From Bog-756 sp963812885 (GTDB lineage: Bacteria > Actinomycetota > Acidimicrobiia > Acidimicrobiales > RAAP-2): DNA of 64,000 nt. The position numbers and the translations under genes were made by a program. Location: assembly GCA_963812885.1 (NCBI GenBank), contig CAWEWZ010000004.1, forward strand, positions 1 through 64,000, written 5' to 3'. This document shows positions 34,552 to 43,020 of the stretch, one piece after another. Within the stretch, counting starts at the first letter, position 1. Each line of letters begins with the position of its first letter. The notes under the pieces were generated by a model that worked only from the letters and a program-made list of their open reading frames with translations, had not been told where the DNA came from and ran no database searches.

Positions 34552-35520
34552 GTCGGCGATGGCCACGATGACGTCGGCCTCGTCGGGGTGGTGGCCGACC
34601 TGTTGTCGTTGGGCACGCCAACCCGTGCGGCTCAGCGCGGAGGTGAAGTAGTCGGAGTCGAATCCGAGCTCCAACCAGCCGTAGGTCCGGGTCGACCAGA
34701 GCGACAGGCCGTCGAGTCGCGGACCCCAGGGATACTCCATGCTTTGGACCGGCTCGCTGGCGAAGAAGACCGCGCCCCCGGGGCGGACGATGTGATGGAG
34801 GTTCCGGAGCATGGCCAGATGGTCGGCACAGTGATGGAAGCTCTCGAAGAAGACGGCCGCGTCGAAGGGCTCCTGGGTGGTGAAGGCCAGCATGTCCTCT
34901 TTCACCACGGTCAGCAGCGTGGGAAAGGCGCACCGCCGCTCGATCAGTTCGCAGAACTGGTCGTCGATCTCCACCGCGGTGACCCGGAAGCCGGTGGACA
35001 CCAGGTCGCCGGTGAGATTTCCCCAACCCGGGCCGAACTCGACGATGCGATCCGGCGGAACCAATCCGCCGGTGCTCTCACCGATGCAGCGCAGGGCATG
35101 GCCCCGCGCCTTCAGGTCCCCACCGACGACGGTGGCCGAGCCCGTTTCGAACGGAAAGGGGCGGGAAACGGCCCGCTCGAGGTCGAACGGTGACGCCTCA
35201 TTGTCGGTCGTGTAGGCGGACCGTCCCGAGATCTGCCGATACAGATCCCAGGTCCAGGTCCGGTACTCGTCGGAGAATGGGTCGTCAGGGCGGGCCGCCG
35301 GGGGCTCGAGCCGGAACGAGGCGAGGAGGGACCTGGCCTCGTCCTCCGAGGTGGCGAAGGCCTCGGCCACCCTGGCCAGCTCAGCGTCCAGGTCGTCGAG
35401 CCGGACCGGTCTCGGGCCCGGACGTCCGAGCCAGCCGCGGAGCGTCCGCGCCACGCCGACGGGCAAGGCGTCCAGCACGGTCCGGCCGGCCGCCGCGACC
35501 GATGCGGGGGGGCGGCTCAT
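34534..35520 (-). CDS. Class I SAM-dependent methyltransferase
   Basis: 328 residues. An N-terminal ~115-residue helical region precedes the Rossmann domain: motif I 'IVEFGPGWGNLTGDLVSTG', then 'VTAVEIDDQFCELIERR', 'DAAVFFESFHHCADHLAML' and 'HHIVRPGGAVFFASEPV'. The FHH motif and the glycine-rich loop are intact. The mixed N-terminal domain resembles sugar- or lipid-modifying methyltransferases. It is the last gene of a minus-strand run beginning near 38816, 54 bases after the SDR. Confidence 0.85.
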   Translation of the reverse strand: MSRPPASVAAAGRTVLDALPVGVARTLRGWLGRPGPRPVRLDDLDAELARVAEAFATSEDEARSLLASFRLEPPAARPDDPFSDEYRTWTWDLYRQISGRSAYTTDNEASPFDLERAVSRPFPFETGSATVVGGDLKARGHALRCIGESTGGLVPPDRIVEFGPGWGNLTGDLVSTGFRVTAVEIDDQFCELIERRCAFPTLLTVVKEDMLAFTTQEPFDAAVFFESFHHCADHLAMLRNLHHIVRPGGAVFFASEPVQSMEYPWGPRLDGLSLWSTRTYGWLELGFDSDYFTSALSRTGWRAQRQQVGHHPDEADVIVAIADPSWRP

Positions 35521-35574
35521 CAGGAGCGCATGGTAACCGACCGGCGGACCCGGGCACCGGGGCTCGCCGAGCGG

Positions 35575-36285
35575 TCAGTGACCGGCGATCTGGCCACCGT
35601 CGATGTGCAGGATCTCGCCCGTGATGAACGGCGACGACTCCAGGAAGAGGATGCCATCGACGATGTCGCGGATCTGGCCGACGTGTCCCACCGGTGGGAG
35701 TTGCGCGCCGAGTCCGGCGTAGCTCTCCTCCGGATGGGTCTGGATGACGCCGGGCGAGACGGCGTTGACCCGGATGCCGCGTGAGGCGTACTCGATGGCC
35801 AGTGACCTGGTGGCCGAGGCCAGTCCCCCTTTGGTCAGCGAGGTCAGCACCGAGGGCGCACTCGAGTTGGCGTAGTCGGCCAGGGTGGTGGTGATGTTGA
35901 CGATGTGGCCGCCTCCCTGCTTCAGCATTTCGGGGATAACGCGCTGGGTCAGCGTGAAGAATCCGGTGAGATTGACGCCGACCACGGCGGCATAGTCTTC
36001 GGCGCTGTAATCGGTGAACGGCTTTGAGATGTACACCCCGGCGTTGTTGACCAGTGTGTCGATGCGGCCGAAGCGCTGGATCGCCCCGCTGATGATCCGC
36101 TCGGTGGTGCCGGGTTCCGCGATATCACCGGCAACGGTGAGCACAGCCGGGTCCCCATCTGGCTGGATGGTCCGGGACGTGGCCACGACCGCCCAGCCCC
36201 GTTGCCGGTATTCGGCGACGAGGCCGGCGCCGATGCCCTGGGAACCTCCCGTGATGACGGCGACCTTCGGGTGTTGTCCGCTCAT
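35575..36285 (-). CDS. SDR family protein without the catalytic tyrosine
   Basis: 236 residues. The cofactor motif 'VITGGSQGIGAGLVAEY' and 'NNAGVYISKPFTD' are normal, as is 'PFITGEILHIDGG'. Where classical SDRs have YxxxK, this reads 'VLTSLTKGGLASATRSLAIE': Lys is kept but Tyr is replaced (Thr at -4), and the usual Ser region reads 'VNITTTLADYA'. Similar Tyr-less SDRs occur in other bacteria, so this may be a genuine subfamily with altered chemistry. It lies 15 bases from the muconolactone-isomerase-like gene. Confidence 0.85.
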   Translation of the reverse strand: MSGQHPKVAVITGGSQGIGAGLVAEYRQRGWAVVATSRTIQPDGDPAVLTVAGDIAEPGTTERIISGAIQRFGRIDTLVNNAGVYISKPFTDYSAEDYAAVVGVNLTGFFTLTQRVIPEMLKQGGGHIVNITTTLADYANSSAPSVLTSLTKGGLASATRSLAIEYASRGIRVNAVSPGVIQTHPEESYAGLGAQLPPVGHVGQIRDIVDGILFLESSPFITGEILHIDGGQIAGH

Positions 36286-36300
36286 GGTCCTCTCCCACCG

Positions 36301-36792
36301 TCAGCCGCCGACGGGCTGCGGATCACTGGGGTGTCGGGTGAGCGGCGTGATGTGCACGTTCATCCAGGGTGACAGCGGCAGCGACGCCAGGATCTCGTCC
36401 ATGGCCGCCGGGTCGGGAGCCCGCCACAGGCCCAAGACGCCGTCGTGGCCGGGCAGCGTCCACAGTCGCTCCAGGTATCCCTGTCCGGCGAGCTCCCGCT
36501 CACGATCTGCTTGGCCGCGCCTCGCGGTGTCGACGATCTCGGACTCGGTGCCGGCCGGAACGGCCACGGTGACCGCGGTCAGGAACTCGGTGCCCCCGAC
36601 GCCGTCGTCGGCCGAGAACAGGCCCAGGCTCCGCCATTCGCCCGGTTGCAGCGGCGGGCGCCACAGCCGTAGCAGGTGTCCCTCAGTGGCCAGCTGGCCC
36701 GACCGGGCCACCTCCCGGGTGCGGATCTCTTCCACGGCCTCCTCCGATGTCCCCTCCGGAACGTGGGTGGTCATGGTGACGAGATACTCCAT
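36301..36792 (-). CDS. Tandem muconolactone isomerase-like protein
   Basis: 163 residues made of two MIase-like ferredoxin-fold units. Unit 1: 'MEYLVTMTTHVPEGTSEEAV' ... 'GHLLRLWRPPLQPGEWRSLG'; unit 2: 'LTAVTVAVPAGTESEIVDTA' ... 'GYLERLWTLPGHDGVLGLWR' ... 'LASLPLSPWMNVHITPLTRH'. Catechol-pathway muconolactone isomerase (CatC) is a single ~95-residue unit. Unit 1 lacks the C-terminal LP..PW...TPL strand that unit 2 keeps. The gene is 10 bases downstream of the FAD oxidoreductase. No other catechol ortho-cleavage genes are nearby, so a role in that pathway is doubtful. Confidence 0.75.
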   Translation of the reverse strand: MEYLVTMTTHVPEGTSEEAVEEIRTREVARSGQLATEGHLLRLWRPPLQPGEWRSLGLFSADDGVGGTEFLTAVTVAVPAGTESEIVDTARRGQADRERELAGQGYLERLWTLPGHDGVLGLWRAPDPAAMDEILASLPLSPWMNVHITPLTRHPSDPQPVGG

Positions 36793-36801
36793 CGTGAGGG
36801 T

Positions 36802-38136
36802 CTACGCCCCGGCCCCGATCTGCTGGTGGAGCGCCTTGAGAGCGGCGACGTAGATCTCCGAGAAGGTGGGAAACGGCTGGATGGTGTCCCGCAGCACCTC
36901 GAGTGGCACCTTCGCCCGGATGGCCAGCGTCGCTTGCTGCAGCCACTCGCCGGCCTCGGGGCCCAGGGCGTAGGCGCCGGTCAACACGTCGCCGTCGCTG
37001 AGGAGGGTCAGGAACCCCTTCGATTGCGCGTAGTCGTGGGTGTACGTCGCCGTCTTGGCCACTTCGGAGAGGGGGGTGGTGGCGCGAAAGGGGGCTTCGG
37101 TGGCGCCCACCGAAGCCGCTTGGGGGTCCGTGTAGATGACGTCGGGAATGGCCTCGTAGTGGGCCTCCCGGGGTTCGCCGAGGATGTTGGCGGCGACGAC
37201 TTCGCCCTGGTACTTCCCCACATGGGTCAGCAGCCGCACGCCGTTGACGTCGCCGATGGCCCACAGACGTTCCGCCACCCGCAGGTGGGCGTCGACTGGG
37301 ATACCGTGCCGGTCGGCCTGGACGCCGACGGTGTCGAGGCCGATCCCCTCCACGCGGGGGCGCCGGCCGGTGGCGAGGAGCAGGTGGTCACCGCGTACCT
37401 CGCGGCCGCCATCGAGGGCCAGCACGTAGTCCTCGCCGTCGCGGCGGGCGGCGGACGCCTGGACACCCAACATCAGTTCGACTCCGTCGTCGCGTAGCAC
37501 CTCGCCCAGGGCTTCACCCAGCGGGGCGGGCTCACGGGCGAGCACATGGCCCGCCCCTTCGACCAGGGCCACCTCGCCGCCCAGACGGCGGACGGCCTGG
37601 GCCATCTCGGCACCGACCGGCCCACCACCCAGGATCAGGAGGCGCCGGGGCACGGCCTTCATCCCGGTCACCTCGCGGTTGGACCAGACCCCCTCCATGT
37701 CGGCCAGGCCCGGGACCGGTGGCACCACCGGGTCCGAGCCGGTGGCCACGACGACATGCTCCGCGGTATGGGGAACACCGTCCACTTCGACCACGCCCAC
37801 CCCGGCCAGCCGGCCAGTGCCGCGCAGCAGGTCGATACCTTTGTCGGCCAGCCAGCGCGCCTGGGTGGCATCGGAGTAGTTCGAGACCATGAAATCTCGA
37901 TAGGCCAGCGCGGCCTCGACATCCACCTCGGCGCTGGCCGCCGCCTCACGTGCTTCCTGGGCCGCCTCCCCGGGGCGCAACAGCGTCTTGGACGGGATGC
38001 ACGCCCAGTAGGAACACTCGCCGCCGGCCAGCTGGCGCTCGACGACGGCGACCCGCAGCCCGCCGTCGGCCAACTCGCCGGCGCAGTGCTCGCCGGGTGA
38101 GCCGGCGCCCAGGACGATGACGTCGTAGCTGCTCAC
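36802..38136 (-). CDS. FAD-dependent pyridine nucleotide-disulphide oxidoreductase
   Basis: 444 residues from GTG 38136. FAD motif 'YDVIVLGAGSPGEHCAGELA', NAD(P) motif 'RLLILGGGPVGAEMAQAVRR' and the second FAD motif 'ERLWAIGDVNGVRLLTHVGK' are intact. At the redox-disulphide position of lipoamide dehydrogenase (GGTCLNVGC) it has 'GGECSYWACIPSKTLL', that is CxxxxC with both Cys kept. The C-terminal dimerisation domain lacks the HxxxxE active-site His ('TIQPFPTFSEIYVAALKAL'). The substrate may be a thiol, metal or quinone. The frame is also open upstream to ATG 38313, which I treat as a separate small gene. Confidence 0.87.
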   Translation of the reverse strand: MSSYDVIVLGAGSPGEHCAGELADGGLRVAVVERQLAGGECSYWACIPSKTLLRPGEAAQEAREAAASAEVDVEAALAYRDFMVSNYSDATQARWLADKGIDLLRGTGRLAGVGVVEVDGVPHTAEHVVVATGSDPVVPPVPGLADMEGVWSNREVTGMKAVPRRLLILGGGPVGAEMAQAVRRLGGEVALVEGAGHVLAREPAPLGEALGEVLRDDGVELMLGVQASAARRDGEDYVLALDGGREVRGDHLLLATGRRPRVEGIGLDTVGVQADRHGIPVDAHLRVAERLWAIGDVNGVRLLTHVGKYQGEVVAANILGEPREAHYEAIPDVIYTDPQAASVGATEAPFRATTPLSEVAKTATYTHDYAQSKGFLTLLSDGDVLTGAYALGPEAGEWLQQATLAIRAKVPLEVLRDTIQPFPTFSEIYVAALKALHQQIGAGA

Positions 38137-38313
38137 GCGGTCGCCCCGGATCCGGCCGGACCTCTCGGACTGCTCGTCCACCATGAACTGCGCATACCAG
38201 TCCGGCCAGTCCGGGTCGGCGTGCCCGATCTCCTGTTCGTGGCGGCCGTGAGCACTCTCGGCCCGACGGAGAGCGCCGGCCAGATCGGTGGCGGAATCGT
38301 AGGTGGCTGGCAT
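38134..38313 (-). CDS. Small conserved actinobacterial protein, 'DWPDWYAQ' type (probable frame break)
   Basis: ATG 38313 has AGGAGG 7 bases upstream and starts 'MPATYDSATDLAGALRRAES' then 'HGRHEQEIGHADPDWPDWYA' and 'QFMVDEQ'. Proteins of ~60 residues with this sequence are common in actinobacteria, frequently beside VOC genes, as here (VOC gene 60 bases upstream). In this sequence the frame runs without a stop into the FAD oxidoreductase. Removing one base after 'DEQSERSG' would give a stop (TGA) overlapping the GTG at 38136, the junction style used throughout the window. Either it is a genuine 503-residue fusion or, more likely, an indel. Function unknown. Confidence 0.6.
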
Positions 38314-38372
38314 CGGAGTACCTCCTGCTGGTTGAGCGTGGCCGACCCGGGGGGAATCGGCCCTCGGTGCGG

Positions 38373-38816
38373 TCACCGCCCCGGAAGGCGCGTCGTCACC
38401 TCTTGGAGAAACCAGGCGTTGCCGTCAGGATCACTGAACGAGGCGAACGACCCGTAGGTCTTGTGCTCGGGAGCCGGACCCGGAGCGCGGGCCTCGGTAC
38501 CGGCGTGATGGAACACCCCCCCGGTGTCATGGAACACCTCGCTCACCTCGACGCCACGGTCGAGCACCTCGGCCCGGGCCGCCTCGATGTCGGTGACCAC
38601 GAGCTGCAGGCCTTCGGCGGAGCCCGGTGCCGCCGAGGTGACCCCACTGCCGAAGATGATCGAGCACGCCGAGCCCGGCGGGGTCAGCTGCACCACCCGG
38701 AAGCCGCCGTCACCGGGGAAATCGGCGTCCAGGCGCCACCCCAGCGACTGATAGAAGTCCTTGGCCCGGTCCACGTCGGACACCGGCACCACCACCACTT
38801 CGAGCTTCATGTCCAC
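38373..38816 (-). CDS. VOC family protein
   Basis: 147 residues: 'LEVVVVPVSDVDRAKDFYQS' and 'LGWRLDADFPGDGGFRVVQL' for the first half, 'LQLVVTDIEAARAEVLDRGV' and 'YGSFASFSDPDGNAWFLQEV' for the second. Probable metal ligands include the Glu near 'FLQE'. This subtype is widespread in actinobacteria and usually annotated as glyoxalase. It is the first gene of the minus-strand run (VOC, small protein, FAD oxidoreductase, tandem MIase, SDR, methyltransferase). Confidence 0.88.
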   Translation of the reverse strand: MDMKLEVVVVPVSDVDRAKDFYQSLGWRLDADFPGDGGFRVVQLTPPGSACSIIFGSGVTSAAPGSAEGLQLVVTDIEAARAEVLDRGVEVSEVFHDTGGVFHHAGTEARAPGPAPEHKTYGSFASFSDPDGNAWFLQEVTTRLPGR

Positions 38817-38921
38817 GACCGCAGCTCCTCTCCGTCAGGGCCGATCGCCATTGACTCGCCCAGGGGGAGCCGGCCGTGGCCCAACTCTCGCGCCGCTCCG
38901 CGTCGAAGTCCAGAGCCGCCA

Positions 38922-40856
38922 TCACGCCCGAGTTCGATCCGCCGGACCCGACGTGCCCGGGTCATGTTCAGCCGGCGCATTCTGCCGGAGTTCGGCCTCG
39001 GAGATGGCCCAGGCCGCGTTGACCAGTCCGATGTGGCTGAAGGCCTGGGGGAAGTTGCCCAGGAGCTCTCCGCTGTCGGGATCGACCTCCTCGGCGAGCA
39101 GTCCGACGTCGTTGACGAAGGCCGCCGCCCGCTCGAAGACGGTGCGGGCCCGATCCGTCTGTCCGGACTCGGCCAGGGCTTGGGCCAGCCAGAAGGTGCA
39201 CAGGAGAAAGGTGCCCTCTTCGCCCTCGAGCCCGTCGTGGGATCGGTAGCGGTAGACGAGACCCCGTTCATCGGTCAGGCGCTCCTCGGTCGCCTTGATC
39301 GTGGCCAGCACCCTGGGGTCGCCGGCGGGAAGGAAGCCGACCAGTGGCAGCATCAGATTGGAGGCGTCGAGCTCGTCCGAGCCGAAGGACTGGGTGAAGG
39401 CCCCGGCCCGGTCGCTCCAGCCTCGGGTCAGGATGGCGTCAGCGATCTGGGCCTGGGTCTGCTTCCACGCCTCGACCCGGTCGGAGACCTGGAGTCGGTC
39501 GGCGAGGGCCACCGCCCGGTCGAGGGCCACCCAGCACATCAGCTTGGAGTACAAGAAGTCACGCGGCTCGCCCCGGATCTCCCAGATCCCCTGGTCCTTC
39601 TCCTGCCATCGCCGGGCCGCGGTGTCGGCCAGCTGGACGAAGAACCGTCGTGTGGCCGGGGCCAGATCGGGGGGCGCGCCCCATTTTTCGGGGTCGGCCT
39701 CCGGCCCGACCCGTCGGGAGGCGTCGTCGAAGAGGTGGTCCGAGAGGCGGTACACGGCGCCGAGCAGTTCGCCGTAGACGTCGAGCTGGCGCTGGTTCCA
39801 GGCACCGTTGCCCACCCGAACCGGGGCCGAGTGCCGCCAGCCCTCCAGGTGGGGCAGCTCCCGCTCGCTCAGGTCCCGCTCGCCGCCGATGCCGAACATG
39901 ATCTGCAGGTCGCCGCCACGGTCGAGCGAGCCGGCCGCCGAGGAGGTCATGTAGTCGAAGAACTCATTGGCCTCGTCGGGGCAGGCTGCCACCCAGAGGG
40001 CCTGGATGGTGAAGGAGGCATCCCGGACCCAGGCGTAGCGGTAGTCCCAGTTCCGGGAGCCGCCCACCACCTCGGGAAGCGAGGTGGTGGCCGCCGCACA
40101 GATCGCGCCGGTGGGTGCGAAGGAGAGCGACTGGAGCACCCGTCCACTGTGGTGCACCAGGTCCCGCCACGGACCCACGTAGGCCTGGTGGAGGTCCGAC
40201 CACGACTCCCATGCCGACACGGTGTCTCCGAGTCGCGCCTCTATCTCGGATTGGCTCCAGACCTTGACCGAACCCGTCTCGGCCCGCTTCCGGTGATGCA
40301 GGGCGAAGCCCGCGCTCTCGCCGCGGTGGAGCTGGAGCTGACCGGAGACCGCCGACTGCTCGATGGTCGGGGCCAGAGGAGAGGAGAGGACCAGCACGTC
40401 GGCGCCCCCGAATGCCCTCACCCCACCCTCGACCTGATCGAGCAGCGGATGGACCAGCCCGTACTCGGGGCGCGGGACGTACTCGAGGGACAGCTCGACC
40501 TCCCCTTCGGTGCACGTCGCCCGTCGGAGCAGAAGGTGTGGCGCCCCCCGGCCGAGCTCGTGGCCGCGGTTGCCGTCGCCCATGGCCAGGGCGTCGGTGA
40601 TGACGACCGTGCCCGTCGGGGTGCGGAAGGTGGTCTCCAACACCATGGTGCGGTCCAGGTAGCGGCGGGTCATCTGTGTGGCGCCGGTGGCCCGGATCGA
40701 CCAGTGGCCGGCGTCGTCGCCGAGGAGGCGACCGAAGATCGACGGGCTGTCGAAGCGTGGGAAGCACAACCAGTCGATGGAGCCGTCCAGGCTCACCAGC
40801 GCGGCGCTGTGCCGGTCCGAAAGGAGGGCATAGTCGGCGAGGGGGGTCGTGCTCAT
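38922..40856 (-). CDS. Glycoside hydrolase family 15 protein (glucoamylase/trehalase type)
   Basis: 644 residues: an N-terminal beta-sandwich domain starting 'LADYALLSDRHSAALVSLDG' and a C-terminal (alpha/alpha)6 barrel from ~250. 'SRNWDYRYAWVRDASFT' is the GH15 substrate loop; candidate acid and base Glu are in 'DQGIWEIRGEPRDFLYSKLM' and 'LLAEEVDPDSGELLGNFPQA'. No signal peptide, so it is cytoplasmic, as in the mycobacterial trehalase-type GH15 enzymes. It hydrolyses alpha-glucosidic bonds, perhaps trehalose or maltodextrin. ATG at 40856. Confidence 0.92.
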   Translation of the reverse strand: MSTTPLADYALLSDRHSAALVSLDGSIDWLCFPRFDSPSIFGRLLGDDAGHWSIRATGATQMTRRYLDRTMVLETTFRTPTGTVVITDALAMGDGNRGHELGRGAPHLLLRRATCTEGEVELSLEYVPRPEYGLVHPLLDQVEGGVRAFGGADVLVLSSPLAPTIEQSAVSGQLQLHRGESAGFALHHRKRAETGSVKVWSQSEIEARLGDTVSAWESWSDLHQAYVGPWRDLVHHSGRVLQSLSFAPTGAICAAATTSLPEVVGGSRNWDYRYAWVRDASFTIQALWVAACPDEANEFFDYMTSSAAGSLDRGGDLQIMFGIGGERDLSERELPHLEGWRHSAPVRVGNGAWNQRQLDVYGELLGAVYRLSDHLFDDASRRVGPEADPEKWGAPPDLAPATRRFFVQLADTAARRWQEKDQGIWEIRGEPRDFLYSKLMCWVALDRAVALADRLQVSDRVEAWKQTQAQIADAILTRGWSDRAGAFTQSFGSDELDASNLMLPLVGFLPAGDPRVLATIKATEERLTDERGLVYRYRSHDGLEGEEGTFLLCTFWLAQALAESGQTDRARTVFERAAAFVNDVGLLAEEVDPDSGELLGNFPQAFSHIGLVNAAWAISEAELRQNAPAEHDPGTSGPADRTRA

Positions 40857-41251
40857 GTGAGGTCCTCCACCCGTACGTCCGGGGGATCGGTGTCTGGCAG
40901 TCCGGGTGTGCGCTTCGACGCTAGCGACTCAACCGGGGCCGGGCTATGCCGACGGCGTGGCATCGATCACCACGCTTTGGTCCAGCAGGTAGCCGTCCTC
41001 ACCCGAAGAGAGCTCCGCACTCGTACCTCACCCAGGTGTCGGCCATCGGTCCGCTCGGTCTCGACTACGTCGACCCGGCCGACAACCGGCGGAACAAATG
41101 AGGACGTGCTCTCGCATTGACGGCGAGGCGGAGGTCAGGCGAGGGCCATCAGGGATACTGTTGTGGCGACGAACCCGCCCGTTGCCGGGCAGGACGGGCT
41201 CAACTCCGAGGCGACGTGGCGCGCCTTGGGCGAAGAAAGAGGCGATGATCC
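40857..41251. other. 395-base intergenic region
   Basis: No convincing gene. A 51-codon plus-strand frame (40946-41101) ends 'VSAIGPLGLDYVDPADNRRN', which looks protein-like, but it has no ribosome site and no recognised family. It could be the tail of a decayed gene. The region should hold the divergent promoters of the GH15 gene and the peroxiredoxin-like operon; I could not place them with confidence. Confidence 0.4.
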
Positions 41252-41854
41252 ATGCGATCCGACATCAGACCCGGCAGCACCTTCCCCGACTTCGCCCTGC
41301 CGGATCACACCAACACCGTGCGCAAACTCAGCGACCTCCAGGGCGACGACCCGCTGGTCCTGACCCTGGCGCGGGGCAATTACTGTCCGAAGGAGCACCA
41401 GCAGCACCTGGAGCTGGCAGCCAACTATCCGAAGGTCGCCGTCGGCTACACCCAGATCGTCACCATCTCGACCGACGACCACCACACGACGCAGGAGTTC
41501 CGCGCCTCAGTCGGCGCCCAATGGACCTTCCTCTCCGATCCCGGTCGGACGGTTCAGAAGGACCTCGACATCAAGGAGTACACCGACCCCGAGCACGACC
41601 CGATGATCCCCCACACCCTGGTGCTCAAACCGGGACTGGTGGTGCACAGTATCTACAACGGGTACTGGTTCTGGGGACGGCCGTCGTTCTACGACCTGTG
41701 GCACGACCTATGTGCGGCGTCGAGCGAGATCCGTCCCGACTGGGACCTGAGCAAACCGGGGCTGCGCGAGGCCTGGGACGCGGGCGATTACTCGAACTTT
41801 CATGGATGGAACAAGCGCGTTCCCGAGTCGAAGCCGACTTCCTATGAGTCGTAG
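41252..41854 (+). CDS. Peroxiredoxin-like (AhpC/TSA) protein, paralogue A
   Basis: 200 residues with a thioredoxin fold: 'GSTFPDFALPDHTNTVRKLS' and 'LVLTLARGNYCPKEHQQHLE'. The single Cys in 'GNYCPKEH' is at the position of the peroxidatic Cys, though the preceding PxxxT motif is not canonical. A long conserved C-terminal part ('PHTLVLKPGLVVHSIYNGYW', 'FWGRPSFYDLWHDL', 'PGLREAWDAGD') sets this family apart from AhpC. Paralogue B at 43489 shares nearly all of it but lacks the Cys. It probably handles peroxide or electrophile stress; first gene of a plus-strand cluster ending in an MFS pump. Confidence 0.8.
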   Translation: MRSDIRPGSTFPDFALPDHTNTVRKLSDLQGDDPLVLTLARGNYCPKEHQQHLELAANYPKVAVGYTQIVTISTDDHHTTQEFRASVGAQWTFLSDPGRTVQKDLDIKEYTDPEHDPMIPHTLVLKPGLVVHSIYNGYWFWGRPSFYDLWHDLCAASSEIRPDWDLSKPGLREAWDAGDYSNFHGWNKRVPESKPTSYES

Positions 41855-41934
41855 CTGAATGGGCAACGCACGGGCGTGCGGGCCGGACAGGTTCATGCGC
41901 ATTCAGGCGCCAGGAGACCGGGTCGAACGGGTAG

Positions 41935-42895
41935 GTGGTAGTGGTGCGAACGCCGGTCTGCGAACTGCTCGGGATCGAGCAGCCGATCATCCAGGCGCCG
42001 ATGTCGGCGGTCCCCGAACTGGCGGCCGCCGTCTCGAATGCCGGTGGGCTCGGCATGGTGGCGCTGACCTGGTCCACTCCTGCCGGGGACGTGGTTCGGG
42101 AGACGGCAGCCCTCACCGACCGTCCGTTCGGCGGCAATCTGATTCTCAACTCCGATCAACATCGCCGGCTCGACGAGGCCCTCGAGGCCGGCATGCGGAT
42201 CGTGTCGCTGTTCTGGGGAGATCCCGCCGGCTACGTGGAGCAGGTCCACGAGGCCAACGGAGTCGTTCTGCACACCGTCGGCAGCGCTGAAGAGGCGCGG
42301 CGAGCGGTCGGCAGCGGCGTCGATGTGGTGGTGGCGCAGGGGTGGGAGGCCGGCGGACACGTGCGCAGTCCGGTGGCGACCCTCCCCTTGGTGCCCGCCG
42401 TCGTGGACGCAGTGGCACCGGTGCCGGTGATCGCGGCGGGTGGGATCGGGGACGCTCGCGGCGTGGCCGCCGTGTTTGCACTGGGCGCGCAAGCGGCGTG
42501 GCTGGGCACCCGGTTTCTGTTGGCCCGGGAGATGCCGGTCCACGAGGAATATCGCCGGCGCCTGATCGGCGCGGTCGAGACCGATGCGGAGTGGTACGCC
42601 AACCTGTACGAGGTCGGGTGGCCCGAACGCCTCGCACCGCGCCCTCCACAACTCGACGGCCGAAGCGTGGGAGGCGGCGGGACGACCCCCACCAGGAAGT
42701 CGACCGGGGGAGGGCGATGTCATCGCCCACTTCGCTTCCGGCGAAGCCATTCTCCGGTACGAGCCGGCGGCACCGATGGTCGGTACCACCGGTGATATCG
42801 AAGCGCTCTCATTGTGGGCAGGACAGAGCGTCGCTCTGGCCAGGCAGCCACAATCAGCGGCAGAGATCGTGGCCGAGCTGGTCTCCCTCCTGTAG
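41935..42895 (+). CDS. Nitronate monooxygenase (2-nitropropane dioxygenase) family (one frame break)
   Basis: About 319 residues after repair. FMN-barrel motifs are 'IEQPIIQAPMSAVPELAAAV', 'VVVAQGWEAGGHVRSP' and 'VPVIAAGGIGDARGVAA'. One extra base in CCC at 42622-42624 breaks the frame. The C-terminal part continues in the next frame as 'NASHRALHNSTAEAWEAAG' and 'MVGTTGDIEALSLWAGQSVA'. NMO-like enzymes oxidise nitronates, or in relatives act as enoyl-ACP reductase-like flavoproteins. The start is one of several GTGs (41935, 41941, 41944). Clustered with two peroxiredoxin-like genes and a VOC gene. Confidence 0.83.
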
Positions 42896-43020
42896 CCGAG
42901 GCCGGCGTGGCTGCGGCATTGACGCCTCTGCAGGCCGAGCGATTGGAAGAGAGAATGCAGCGTGGGTGTGTCGGGGGATTCGCTTGGTGCCTCCGCCCGA
43001 CTGAGGACTGGAGCAACGGA

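Noticed and set aside
40946..41101. 51-codon plus-strand frame ending VSAIGPLGLDYVDPADNRRN
   Set aside because: Protein-like tail but no ribosome site, no family and no continuation upstream (stop at 40922); noted only within the intergenic entry.
38367..41120. A 917-codon plus-strand open frame antisense to the GH15 and VOC genes
   Set aside because: It is a shadow frame of high-GC coding DNA: its composition (Gly/Arg/Pro/Gln/Val-rich) has no domain, while the minus strand encodes complete, motif-bearing enzymes.
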